This document shows, piece after piece, positions 11,279 through 21,453 of a DNA stretch of 64,000 nt (position 1 is its first letter; each line of letters begins with the position of its first letter). Both the position numbers and the translations under genes were made by a program. The notes beneath the pieces were generated by a model, which was given only the letters and a program-made list of their open reading frames with translations, was not told the origin of the DNA and searched no databases. The stretch spans positions 18,553,566 to 18,617,565 of the forward strand of contig CM051458.1 of assembly GCA_028274465.1 (NCBI GenBank), in the 5' to 3' direction. This DNA is from Plantago ovata (Eukaryota; Streptophyta; Magnoliopsida; Lamiales; Plantaginaceae).

Positions 11279-12344
11279 GCTTTCTCGAGACTATATAGTT
11301 CAAGATGTCGGATCTTGACCTATTTAAGTCTGTATAGCTGCTATACCTCCTCGGAGGTGATCTCCTTGGAGGGGATCTCTTGTCTCTAAACTCATTTCTC
11401 GAAGGGCCTTCCTTGATTAGCCCATGCTTTTGATCTCTCCTTTGTTTTCCTGGATTTTGTGGCCGAGGAGGGTATTCCTTCTCCTTTTCTTTTTCCTTCC
11501 CTTTTTCCTTGGTAGGATTGGTTCTTACTGTGACTGTTTTTCGGAATTCTTCGGCTTCGAGGAAGTCCTTGCAAACTTTCGCTAGTTGAGCTTCATTCTC
11601 CACACACGATGTTGAGAGCACCTCTTGGAACTTGACGTTGGTAGTGTTACCATACAAGTATTCTTTCCTCTCATTGATCGATTGATCCTCAACTTGGAGG
11701 GCTGCTTCAGGAAAGCGATTGATGAAGTCCCTCAGCTCTTCTTTGTTCTTTTGAACAATTTCGGCTAAGTATCTCACTCTTCTCTTGGTGTTCATGACCT
11801 TTTCAAACCGCTTAGAGAACTCCTTGTAGAGATCTCTATAGGACTTGATCGAGCGATGAGGGAGGCGCGACCACCATTTCATGGCTTCTCCTGAGAGGTT
11901 AGCCGGGAAGCGGAGTGCTTTAGTCTTTGAATCATGACCATATGCGTCCATTTTGGTACCAAATCTTACCAAGTAGTCCTTTGGACAACTTGTTCCATCA
12001 TAGCTTTCAAAAGTAGGGAAGCCTCTCTCGATTTTTGCTTGATGGCTCCTTATCTCATCGCCCAATGGACTTGGATCTTGGTCTTGCTCTTTTTCTTGCA
12101 CGGTTCCTCGGAGGGTTTCTATCTGAGCATCGAGAGCGGCTTTCTTTGCATTGAGTTCCTCCAGGGTGAGCCTCCTCCCCGCGGTCGGGTCGACCAGGGG
12201 GGTTACCTCAGCTACTGTTCTCACGACATTGTTCTCCGCCACCGCTTCGGGTTGGTTTTGAGGGGTCACTTGGTTGGGTGTGACTTGGTTTGGGAGAGTG
12301 GGAGGTGTACCGACCACCGGCGCTTGGTTTTCCTGCGGAGCCAC
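11181..12344 (-). pseudogene. Tat copy 1: gag (capsid region)
   Basis: Retrotrans_gag domain around FPANLSGEAMKWWSRLPHRS and SYRDLYKEFSKRF (about residues 150-190), preceded by a Pro/Gln-rich N-terminus and a Lys/Glu-rich helix (LEELNAKKAALDAQIETL). A KEKEKEKE and basic SPPRRSPPRR tail leads to the zinc finger. Gag forms the virus-like particle in the cytoplasm. The frame stops at 11181 shortly after the knuckle starts, so a frameshift separates it from protease. A TAA-type change just upstream of the start separates it from the gag N-terminus (copy 2 is open there). Confidence 0.85.
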
Positions 12345-12385
12345 ATTTTACAGTGACGCGCGTATCCTCCTATCAATTAGATCTC

Positions 12386-13003
12386 TCAAATCCTCCGGGG
12401 CTCCTTGTGGTCCCAACCTAGATTGGACTCTTGAGGGTCCAAGTCAAGATTGAATAGGCCTTGTGTTGGATCTTGAGTGTGCTTCGTCTTGGGCTGCAGG
12501 CGCTTGAGGAGCCAGAGGGGCTCAGGTTGCTCTTGCACCTGTGAGTGCCTTATCCCACGGGCTTGGAGTTCGGCCTCTACCCTTGCAGCTTCATTTTCTC
12601 CTAAGCATCCTTGTATGGCGAGAAAAAATAGGCCGTATTGAGCTTCGCCCATCCCGTAATCTGACGGTCGGACTACTCGTCCGTTAGGAAGGGTGAAGTT
12701 CAATGCGGCCGGTTGCTGAGGATTCACTGGGGCAACGTTGGTCGTGGCTCTTAAAGCCCCGTAGCCACTTCCGACAGGTACACCTCGCGGGTGATTCTCT
12801 CCTGTCCTTTCCTCTCGGGATCCGGTAACATTAGTGAAAGCGCATTCTACTAAATTTTGGTCTCTTTCAACATTGATATTTCTTGGAGCCCTTGGTGTTG
12901 CTACCCTTTCTGCTCCTCGGCCATTAAAAGGGGGACGGCCCCTTGGGCGAGGAGGATTTCTAGGTGCTGCATTAGCAATACGATTGCTTCTTCTGGGAGG
13001 CAT
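12386..13003 (-). pseudogene. Tat copy 1: gag N-terminus
   Basis: Starts MPPRRSNRIANAA, 68 bp inside the PBS, which is the normal position for the first gag codon. The protein is rich in Arg, Pro and Gly (RPRGRPPFNGRG), suggesting a basic nucleic-acid-binding N-terminus. It reads parallel to copy 2 until QVQEQ, then shifts frame and ends in unrelated residues. Copy 2 keeps the expected frame at 46210-46689. Confidence 0.8.
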
Positions 13004-13070
13004 CTTGTGTAGCGTCTCGAGAAGAGTGCCTCTGCTCGACCAGTAGGGCTAGGAATGACCTTTCGATCAG

Positions 13071-13089
13071 TTTCCCACAGACAGCGCCA
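13071..13089 (-). promoter_or_regulatory. Primer binding site of Tat copy 1
   Basis: On the minus strand the sequence two bases after the 5' LTR is TGGCGCTGTCTGTGGGAAA. It starts with TGG, the complement of a tRNA CCA end, and is of the type common in Tat elements. I do not assign the tRNA isotype. Copy 2 has one change (47221-47239). Confidence 0.75.
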
Positions 13090-13091
13090 AA

Positions 13092-13909
13092 TGTTGAATG
13101 GTAATTTGTTCAATGTTCTAATTCGTTACAAGTCTTCTTCTAAGGGTAACACTTCAATCTCCGCTCGAAGGGTGTTTCTTTGAGTATAAGTATGAGGTCC
13201 TTCAGTACCTGAAATCCACTAAAGGGGGGGGTTAGTTTCTATTACCCGGTCTGTCGTATATCAGACCGGAGTGTCGACTTTACGAGTAGGGAGTTGTTGG
13301 ATTCCCTAGTGAGAGAAATATTGAGTGTAGGTGAGTATTGATTGCTTACCCGTTGGGTAATGAATGAGGTCTCCTCTTATACTCAGAGTATTTTATTGTC
13401 ACTTTGTGTAGGATTGTGACAAGTGTCTGGCTGAGATTAAAGCCTTCTTTGGCCCAAGCCCATTAAGGAGGTCCATGGGCTTTGACCCAAAGATCTGACC
13501 TAGGGTTTGGAGGGCACTTTAGGCATTTCGAGACTTGATGGATCCTTCCGGAAGGTTGGTTGCCTAGTGACCGACCAGTTGTGGTCGACCTAGGTGCTCG
13601 AGCCTTCCTCACAATCTATAGCTCGAGTAGGACCTTGCCTAGCTTTCCTTTGAGGGTATTTCCTTGACGTAAGGTCCTCGATAGACCATCAATAGTGGTC
13701 GCTCCCTAGAGATGGTTCTCAGTCGCCTTGTCAGCTTCTCCTTTGTAAGCTTTCTTGGAGGGCGACCTCAAAGTCCTGGTCGAGCCACCCTCCGGTGACG
13801 TATTTGGAAGGGTGGTCGAGCCCTTTGAGGGACGGTCTTTTAGGGCTCTATCGCGCTCTTAGGCCGCTCCAGTTCGTAAATGCGGGCTGGACATATTTGA
13901 ACACCAACA
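13092..13909 (-). repeat. 5' LTR of Tat copy 1 (818 bp)
   Basis: Bounded by TGTTG...CAACA, with the PBS immediately inside. It contains the site GGCTCTATCGCGCTC (about 13846-13860), which is the uninterrupted form of the place where a copia A solo LTR sits in copy 2. A related but longer LTR is at 60119-61135. Confidence 0.9.
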
Positions 13910-14051
13910 GTAAACACGGCTGAAATTAACCAAAATTATTAGTTCCTTCTTTAACAATTTTTGGGTAAAAACATTCCATATATATGATTAACAGAATTAA
14001 ATGCATTCTGGTGAATCATTGTAAAAACTTACCAAAAAATGAATTGTTGGG

Positions 14052-14243
14052 CTAATATTGTGTGTGCAAATAATTTGAGATTAATTCCCATGTCAAAAAC
14101 TCCATTGAGGATGAATGAGAGCTCAAATAAACATTCGGCTTTAATATACAGTAGGATGTTTTTCTTGCCAGCTTCTTAACAGATTCATCCCCAAGATTAA
14201 GATACGTCAACGACCACCCCTCAAATGGACCTCCTCTCCCCAT
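14052..14243 (-). other. Small uncharacterised ORF in the duplicated flank
   Basis: Sixty-three codons starting MGRGGPFEGWSL. The same frame is open in the second copy (50308-50496, 62 codons) after a 3 bp deletion. The differences I can see between the copies change the amino acid, which argues against purifying selection. No family recognised; it may be a decayed exon or chance. Confidence 0.2.
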
Positions 14244-15039
14244 GGTTCAATTTAACTCAATTGAATTGAAGGACCAATATACAGAAAATTAATGTTGTTC
14301 CTGGGTGCGGAGATAAATTAAATTAAATCAATCAAAAAGAAGAAGAAGAAAAAGAAAAAAAATCTGAGATTTCGTGTATTAAAGTAAAAGGTATTGAGTA
14401 AGTTTCATGAGAGATCACCCTTAGAAAGAGACCATAGAGACCAATTTATATTAATTACAAAACAACCCCAAAACTACTACTAACTTCTAAAACATACCAC
14501 AACCCTACCAAAATCACATGAGATCATCACCATCGCCTGCTCATCATCATCCATCGACCGATTTGACATAGGTCAAGTTTTTTTTAGTTGTTTGAATTGA
14601 TGTTTGTTGGTGATAAAGTTTGTTGGTGATAGATTTATGTTGAATCCACGTTGTTGTTGTTATTTGTATCTAGATTTATGTAGATATGTGTTTGAATCGA
14701 ACTTTGTTAGTGATAGATGTTAGCTTTTGCATCTAGATGTAGATTTATGTTCATCTCATGAATCTTTTACGTTCAACGATATTTTCCATGTTCTGTACAA
14801 TATTGTCCATGTTCTAGCCAATATTGTCCATGTTCTAACCAATATGCTCACAGTTTCTGATGCTCTGTTTTTTTTTTTTTTTTTTAACTAGTTTTGTGAG
14901 AAATTAACCTATGCGATATGCACTATGTTCTCAACAATATAACCCATGGTCTCAACAATATTGTAAATGTTTTGACCAGTATGCTATGTTTGACAATTTT
15001 AAAAAGTAATGTACTATATATTTATGATTTTGTTTGAGA

Positions 15040-15650
15040 ACAAGGGAGATATTCTTAGAAACATGAAAAATATTATGAGAAACATGGGTAGTAATCCCAT
15101 GAACATGGGAGATATTCTCAGAAACATGAGTTCTATTTGGAGAAACACATAACATGGCACTTATATATAAAAAGAAGTTCATGAAAGATATTATGAGAAA
15201 CATGGCTAGTATTCCCATGAACATGGGAGATATTCTCAGAAACATAGGAGATATTTTCAGAAACATGGGTTCTTTTGGAGAAACATAGATATGACACTTA
15301 TATATAAAAACAGTTCATGGAAGATATTATGAGAAACATGGGTAGTATTTCCATGAACATGGGAGATATTCACCGAAACATGGAAGATATTCTCATAAAC
15401 ATGGGTTCTTTTGGAGAAAACACATATATGACACTTATATATAAAACAAGTTCATGGAAGATATTATGACAAATATGGGTAGTATTCCCATGAACATGGA
15501 CGATATATTCAGAAACATGGGTAATATTTAAACTAACATGGAACATGAACATTATCAATAAATTGTAAAGTACATGAGATATATTATGAGAAACATGAAT
15601 AATATTTACATAAACATGGGAGATATTCTCAACAACATGGGTACCATTTC
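15040..15650. repeat. Higher-order minisatellite built on GAAACATGGG words
   Basis: Short words such as GAAACATGGG and AGATATTCTCA repeat at about 20 bp and are organised into a unit of about 137 bp, judged from CACTTATATATAAAA at about 15157, 15295 and 15432. Most units contain CCCATG-AA-CATGGG, a 6 bp inverted repeat. The open frames over this stretch, rich in Met, Ile and Phe, are a consequence of the repeat. The second copy is at 51290-51860. Confidence 0.8.
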
Positions 15651-15825
15651 AAACATAAAAAAAGTCCTTGTACATAAATCCAAGTACATTGGACGTACTA
15701 ATATTATGAATACAATAATAACTATCTAACTTCTAATTTCAAACAGAATACATTAATTCTTGATCTTCTTCAGATGACAAGGAGACTTCATCTCTTTAAA
15801 GAGATACAATGCTTTGTCTCAACAT

Positions 15826-16006
15826 GAATCAATTGGTTCTTTGATTGCTTCTAGACATTAGTCCTCTTTTTCTTCATATCCTTGAAAAGTAGAGCCCTCC
15901 TCTCGTGCTACTGGTAAGAACAGATATACCAACAATTCCCTAACTTCCTCGTGTTGAATCAATTGGTTCTTTGATTGCTTCTAGACATTAGTCCTCTTTT
16001 TCTTCA
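15826..16006. repeat. Pair of 51 bp direct repeats, collapsed to one in the other copy
   Basis: The 51 bp segment starting GAATCAATTGGTTC occurs at 15826-15876 and at 15956-16006. In the second flank copy only one is present (about 52075-52120) and the 79 bp spacer is missing, as expected from recombination between the repeats or a duplication in copy 1. Confidence 0.75.
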
Positions 16007-16669
16007 GTGGCACATAATCTACAAAAACAAAAACACAAACATAGGCAATATCGTAAGGAACATAGGTAATAATCTTAAAATCATGGACCATAATCAGAAC
16101 AGTATCAACATCGACTAAAAATCAAAATAAGAACATGTGTGACATATATAAAACAAAAACAAAGGACATAATATGAGAAACATGGGTAATAATGTTAAAA
16201 ACATTGGTCATATGCTTATAAACATGTGTAATAATCGGGACTGTATTATGACAGTACAGAAACATCAAAACAAGTAATTAGTCCTCTTTTTCTTCTGTTG
16301 CACATCATCTACAAAACAAAAATACAAACATAGACAATATTGTAAGGAACATAGACAATAATCTAAAAAACATGGACAATATCAAAACAACATCAAGATA
16401 CACTAAAATCAAAATATAAGAACATATGACATGTAAAACAGTAACATAAGACATTATAAAAGGAATATGGGTAATAATGTAAAAAACATGGGACAAATAA
16501 TTAGAAACATGGGTCATAAGTAATAACATAAGAATGCAGAGAACATACTAGAACATATTAAAAGAAACATAGGTAATAAACTAAACAACACAAGTAATAA
16601 TTTTGACTCCTAAAAACTGTAAAACAGATCCAAATTCTTTCGAATCAAATCAAACATCTCCTATTCTTC

Positions 16670-16845
16670 TACTACCACTACTAGTTTACCACTACTATTA
16701 CTACTATTGCTGCTACTAATTACTACTACTACTACCAATTAATTACCACTACTACTACCAACTATTACTAGTCTCCCCCTACTGCTGCTACTAATTACCA
16801 CTACTATTACCAACTACTACTATTAAGCTGTTGCTACTACTAACT
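16670..16845. repeat. Impure (TAC)n/(ACT)n microsatellite
   Basis: Dominated by CTACTACTA and TTACCACTA words. The same tract in the duplicate is at about 52780-52965, with several unit differences. Confidence 0.8.
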
Positions 16846-16919
16846 ATTTCAATAATTCAATCACATGTGATTCATGTTCTTAGACCCAAAATATCAGTGA
16901 GTTGGGTCACTGTTTTGGT

Positions 16920-17030
16920 GGCCACTGTACGTGGGCCCCACAGTGGCCCAATTCAATAAAAAAAAAAATAAACAGCATGGGCGCACGTTTACGTGCGCCC
17001 ATGATGCCACCAGCCACCGGCTGGTGGCAT
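16920..17030 (+). repeat. Three perfect hairpins near the left Harbinger terminus
   Basis: GGCCACTGT (16920-16928) pairs with ACAGTGGCC (16940-16948). CATGGGCGCACGT (16976-16988) pairs with ACGTGCGCCCATG (16991-17003). ATGCCACCAGCC (17004-17015) pairs with GGCTGGTGGCAT (17019-17030). Stems are 9, 13 and 12 bp without mismatch, and the last two hairpins abut with no spacer. This resembles subterminal structure in transposon ends. Confidence 0.8.
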
Positions 17031-17166
17031 ATATGTTGTCCCCCCTCCTATTGGTCCATTTTTTTTTATTTTCTATTTATCTTTTTAATTATCTTTTTAG
17101 ATTTTATAATTATCTTTTTAGATTTTATTATTATCTTTTATATTATCTGATATTTTTATTATTTAA

Positions 17167-17186
17167 AATATATATATATATAATAT

Positions 17187-17256
<70 letters not shown>
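17167..17256. repeat. (AT)n microsatellite
   Basis: About 90 bp of nearly pure AT alternation in the leader of the Harbinger element, shortly before ORF1. Confidence 0.9.
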
Positions 17257-17257
<1 letters not shown>

Positions 17258-17367
17258 AAATTCATAATTTTTTTCCATCTATAAATATAACCTAACTTCA
17301 TTATATTTCACACACTTCTAAAAACCCTAAATTACTCTCAATCTCTCTCTCATTCTCTCCTAGCCAA

Positions 17368-18250
17368 ATGGATCCAAATGAAGATTTCTTTACAGAGTTT
17401 TATTCTACTTACCAAAGTACCCAAAACTCTTCAGGTTTCCCAAGTTATGAAACATACACTCAGTTTCCACCGAATCCCACTCAAAATAGCCCCGAGCCTC
17501 AAAATGCTACGAACTCGAACAATCAAGCGCGGTGTCTTGGGATGCCGTTGAAGATTGCACCCTAATGTCAGCATGGATTTACGTCAGTCAAAATGCGATA
17601 AAGGGCACTGGTCAGAAACAAGAAACCTTTTGGGGTGAGTTTATAAGTTATATGAGCAAGCGCGAAAAGAAAACCCCGGAAAAATCAATCAACGTTCGCA
17701 GAGTCAATGAGAGCTCGTTATCAGCGGCTAACAAAAATGTGACTGAGTGGATGGTTGTTGCAAGGAAGCCAATGCCCAGAAAACGAGTGGAATGAGTGAT
17801 GCAGATGTTGACGCTATAGCTAACAAGCTATATAGTAAGGGTACTAGGGCAAGAAGGCTGGGATTTCCGCATAAACTTGTGTTTGAAACCAGTTATGGCC
17901 CGCACCCAAGTGGGAGTTGAGTTATGGTGGAGGACAAAGAAGGCCTCATCCGATGCAATGGAATCCGATCAAGAAGGTCATGGGTAGTTCAAAAAATCAA
18001 GACCGATGATGATGATGATGGGTACACAGATACTCCAGTGAGTGGTGCTTCAACAATAAACCGTCCTATCGTCGAAATGCGGCAAAAGCTAGAAGGAAGG
18101 GCAAGGGTGTTGCATCTTCATCAACTACTGTGATTTCGGATGAATTTACTAGTGAGCTGCGTGCAATGAGGATCACGCGTGAGAAAGACTTGAGGTGAAG
18201 GTCGAATTTGGAAAAAGAAAGCTACATGCCAATTTGTTGAATGCTTTGTT
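17368..18250 (+). pseudogene. Harbinger ORF1 (SANT/trihelix-like DNA-binding protein), disrupted
   Basis: The first frame starts MDPNEDFFTEFYS, preceded by a leader with CTCTCTC runs. Near 17530 it shifts into SWDAVEDCTLMSAWIYVSQ (about 17532-17590), the Myb/SANT-like helix block of plant Harbinger ORF1 proteins, often annotated in databases as glutathione S-transferase T3-like. Remnants of the later parts follow: SDADVDAIANKLYSKG, the spacer TDTPVSG, and a basic KARRKGKG segment near 18085-18110. ORF1 binds the transposon ends and helps import the transposase. Several shifts and stops are present. Confidence 0.75.
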
Positions 18251-18889
18251 GGCTAACCGAATCTAACTGAGCAAGAAGAACAGGTCAGAATCGCTTGTTG
18301 GCGGAGTACCTTTAATTATCTCTATGTCTTTTTATTGTCGTAATGCATTACTATGTCCTCGTATTATTTCAGTTATGTTTGATTCGCTCCATTATGTATA
18401 ATTATGTTTGTAATCGGGTTTATTTGCTATTTTCAATGTAAGGTGGGTTGTTTTTATTTGAATGTACTGCTATCTTTTAAATCTTGAGGTTTTCTCAGTC
18501 TAAGCCTATTCTACTGGCGTGGTCTTGTTCAAGAAAGTTCAAATGCTCTCCGTGTTAGTCAAGTTCATCTCCACTACAACGTAATGATTCCATCTTTTGT
18601 CAGACAACTTTAAACTTCACATGCTTCTCCCAATTTGCTGACTCATATCCAATCATTGTTGATAGATCCAACTCATTGTCCACTCAACTACTTACCTCTC
18701 GTTAAATATGGGAGTGATCTTTACCATACTTACACCTACATTTTCCAACACTTTTACTTCCCCTCCTCTTCCTTGTATCCACACTAAAAATAATGTCAGT
18801 TATGCTTCTTCCAGTCTCAACGAAAATGATGAGTTGGAGAACAAAAACCAAACACTTATCGCATTCTCGAGGATGTGGTCATGAAAATT
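18251..18889. other. Spacer between Harbinger ORF1 and transposase
   Basis: Non-coding, moderately AT-rich. It probably holds the ORF1 3' end and the transposase promoter. No motif stands out. Confidence 0.4.
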
Positions 18890-20080
18890 CCACCATTTAC
18901 AACCACAAGCCACAATACTAGAGCTAAGAGGCGTAATTGAGCGAATTCGTGAGGATGGTCATGAACAACTGTTCAAAATGTATTTTTCAGACACGCCCAT
19001 CTCCATGAAGATATTTTCGTCGTAGGTTTCGAATGAGAAAGCACGTCTTTGAGCGTATAATGGAGGCATAAGTTCCGATGACTATTTTCACCAGAAGCGT
19101 GATGCCACTGGTCGGCTAGGTATGTCTTTAATCCAAAAATGTACTGGCGCTATAGAGTTTTAGCCTACGGAACATCACCCGATTGCTGACGAGTGCCTTC
19201 GAATGAGGCGAACAAGTGATAAGAAAATCAGTTTTGAAGTTGAGAAGGCGTAGTTGCCACTTTGGGAATGAATACCTTAGGCGTCCACACAAGAAGACAT
19301 TGGCGCGACTACTACACATTGGTGAAGAACGTGGATTTCCGGGCATGATGGGGAAGTATTGATTGATGCACTGGGAATGGAAGAATTGTCCGACTGCTTG
19401 GCAGGGCAGTATCAAGAAGAAGTGGGAAACCACGCTATTTTGGAAGCTGTTGCAATCCGAAGACCTATGGATTTGGCATGCATTTTTTGGATCCCAGGTA
19501 CAAACAATGATATTAATGTGCTAAACAAATCACCTCTTTTCGATGATTTTTGCAGGAGCGGGGCCGTTGCAGCAAGTCAATAACAATTAACGGCCGCAAA
19601 GACATAACTGTATTACCTCACTGAGGGCTATACCAGGATGGGCTGCATTTGTCAAATCTATACAGTCTCCTATTGTCCGTAAGCACAAGTTATTTGCTCA
19701 ACTCAAGAGTCTGTTGGAAGATGTGGAAGGGGCATTTGGTGTTCTACAAGCTCGATTCGCATTTATAAAAAATCATGTTTTCTGGAATCGGACAGACATG
19801 GGCACAATTATGCATGCGTGTATCATCATGCACAATATGATAGTGGAGGATGAAAAGAGACACTATCTGAACTATACCGATCCAAAGAATTATGAATGAT
19901 CGGACGAGACAGGTCAACCAAGAAGAGCGAAGAGGCTATGTGGATCCCATTTTCAAACTTCTTCCCACGGAACGATTGCAAGTGTTGCCCAATATATGAC
20001 TAACAGGGATCAATTCGGCCCGAGAGGCGCAACAAGGAATTCTGATACGACTGATTGGCACATTGGGAGCATTTCAATGA
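18890..20080 (+). pseudogene. Harbinger DDE transposase (ALP1-like), disrupted
   Basis: Recognisable blocks occur in shifting frames: DATGRLGMSLIQKCTGAI (about 19095-19150), then VLIDALGMEELSDCLAGQY (about 19350) and RRPMDLACIFWIPGTNNDIN with VLNKSPLFDDF (about 19455-19550), which correspond to the central catalytic region. VEGAFGVLQARFAFIKN and IMHACIIMHNMIVEDE (19720-19860) are the C-terminal region with the last acidic residue. Many stops make it inactive. The family cuts and pastes with TWA target duplications. Confidence 0.85.
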
Positions 20081-20182
20081 TGAGAGAACGAAAGCATGTA
20101 GGTTTATTTGTTTTTTTTGATAGATCCGCCTATTGCCAGTTGTTCGTTGTGAACAATTATAAAAATATTGTAATATAATTTT

Positions 20183-20282
20183 NNNNNNNNNNNNNNNNNN
20201 NNNNNNNNNNNNNNNNNNNNNNNNNNNNNNNNNNNNNNNNNNNNNNNNNNNNNNNNNNNNNNNNNNNNNNNNNNNNNNNNNN
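20183..20282. other. Assembly gap (100 N)
   Basis: Exactly 100 unknown bases, the conventional size for a gap of unknown length. It separates the Harbinger interior from a truncated copia B LTR, so the sequence between them may be much longer. Confidence 0.98.
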
Positions 20283-20860
20283 GATAATCTTGGAAAACTT
20301 CAATGGATAGTGTAGTCATTTCCAAACAAGATAATTCGACCCTAAACTTGTGTCTGGGTTTCACGAATTCCTTGCCGGGATAATCCAAGAAGGCAATCTA
20401 ATTCAAGGCAATATGAATTTCGATCAAAAGTAGAGAGGGGATGTATAGTTTTCGTTGTATCTGTTCAGAGACTGATTTCGTTCAATAGATAGAAGTACAA
20501 ACGAAGAGGTAATGAACGAAGGGGCGCTCTGTTCAGAACAAACTTGTTTGTTCACGAAGGGGTCATATATCCAAAAAGGTCGGGCGCTGCCCCGCCGCGG
20601 GACCCCAGCCAGGGGCGGACCTTGCAACCCGTACAGGGGCACCCCCCTTGCAACCCCCGCGAGGGGCTCTGCCCCTCGACCCCGCAAGGGGGCCAGCCCC
20701 CTTGACCCTGCTTCGTATTCGTGGCCGATAACTCGTTAGCTCAACAAGCGTGCACTCCGCACTACCCGAACTTGTTCCGAGCCTCAACGAGAGATCGCAT
20801 CAGTCTCTAACAAATCACATTACTACTAAAATGAATTGATGACACTAAAAATCACCAACA
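20283..20860 (-). repeat. Partial 3' LTR of copia B with GC-rich hairpins
   Basis: In the sense of the element the LTR starts TGTTGGTG at 20860, directly after a purine tract. It is cut by the gap. A GC-rich block at 20580-20710 holds perfect hairpins, among them GAGGGGC/GCCCCTC (20661-20677) and CAAGGGGG/CCCCCTTG (20685-20704). This contrasts sharply with the AT-rich surroundings. Confidence 0.78.
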
Positions 20861-20876
20861 TATCTCCCCCATTTTA
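20861..20876 (-). promoter_or_regulatory. Polypurine tract of copia B
   Basis: In sense, TAAAATGGGGGAGATA immediately before the LTR start, a textbook plus-strand primer. Confidence 0.8.
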
Positions 20877-21453
20877 GTGTAATCCTTGATCTACTAAGTA
20901 TATATAAACATATAAACAAGTGTAAAACACAACATTACGATCAAACAAGTGCATAAATGAAAATGTCTTACGATTGAATTTTCATCTTAGTACAATACAC
21001 ATTCCAAATACTCGAGAATCGGGGTGTCGTAACGATTGAACCCTTCAACCCATTTGAATACCTGAAGATATCATACACACAAGTTTCTACAACATCTACA
21101 ATCCATACTTGACACTATACAAGCCATGTGTCCTTATCCATTAATAAGCATATAGAAAGCCAAGTCCAAGCTTCTTGAAGCGGCGAAACTTCATGCTTAC
21201 ATAGGTGGTCCTTTTAGTCTTGCACCTGCATTCGCAATTTGTCAAAAGAACCATTAAGAAGATATACTTCAACCTAACATCACTTGCAGGTCTGAGCACA
21301 TACCTTGGGAAGATAAACACATGTGCTCCAATCTCTAACTATGGTCTTTCCACATTGAATTCTGCCTCTAACATTGTATTAGAGGGGAATTGGGTATGCC
21401 ACAGCTAGTAGATTTAGATGGACTTTAATCCATCCCAATCACCGACTTACTCA
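20877..21453 (-). other. 3' untranslated region of copia B
   Basis: Lies between the RNase H stop and the PPT. No domain seen. Polyprotein traces are absent, so it is taken as leader-like non-coding sequence. Confidence 0.5.

Larger units (their letters stand above)
5818..13909 (-). mobile_element. Tat-lineage Ty3/gypsy element, copy 1 (3' LTR lost)
   Basis: On the minus strand, from high to low coordinates: 5' LTR (13092-13909), PBS, gag, protease, RT, RNase H, an extra archaeal-type RNase H, integrase and 3' untranslated sequence. The extra RNase H and the CxFHxxxGHxxxxC knuckle place it in the Tat clade. The 3' LTR is absent because the sequence changes to copia A at 5817/5818. All frames carry stops or frameshifts. 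The gag-protease half plus LTR and flank is duplicated at 44527-52997. Confidence 0.9.
13910..16882. repeat. Flank of Tat copy 1, duplicated at 50166-52997
   Basis: The sequence right outside the LTR is the same in both copies, with scattered substitutions and small indels, for about 2.9 kb. A shared insertion site with a shared flank means the locus was copied, not that the element inserted twice. The block contains a small uncharacterised minus-strand frame (14052-14243), the minisatellite at 15040-15650, a related less regular stretch (16020-16560) and a trinucleotide-rich end. Confidence 0.88.
16883..20182 (+). mobile_element. PIF/Harbinger DNA transposon, decayed, right end lost in gap
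   Basis: The plus strand encodes a Harbinger-type SANT/trihelix ORF1 and then an ALP1-like DDE transposase, both broken. The left border is fixed by comparison with the duplicate locus. Both loci read ATGTTCTTAG, but copy 1 then turns to GACCCAAAATATC while copy 2 continues with TTTCTTTTGACC, so TTA (16880-16882) is the likely 3 bp target duplication typical of the superfamily. The right terminus lies in or beyond the gap at 20183. Confidence 0.82.

Noticed and set aside
14052-14243. Conserved small ORF as a possible new gene
   Set aside because: The differences seen between the two copies change the amino acid and one is an in-frame deletion, which gives no sign of constraint. Kept only as a low-confidence feature.
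15040-15650. Regular spaced repeats resembling a CRISPR array
   Set aside because: The spacers are themselves variants of the repeat, the unit is not constant, and the context is a plant genome.
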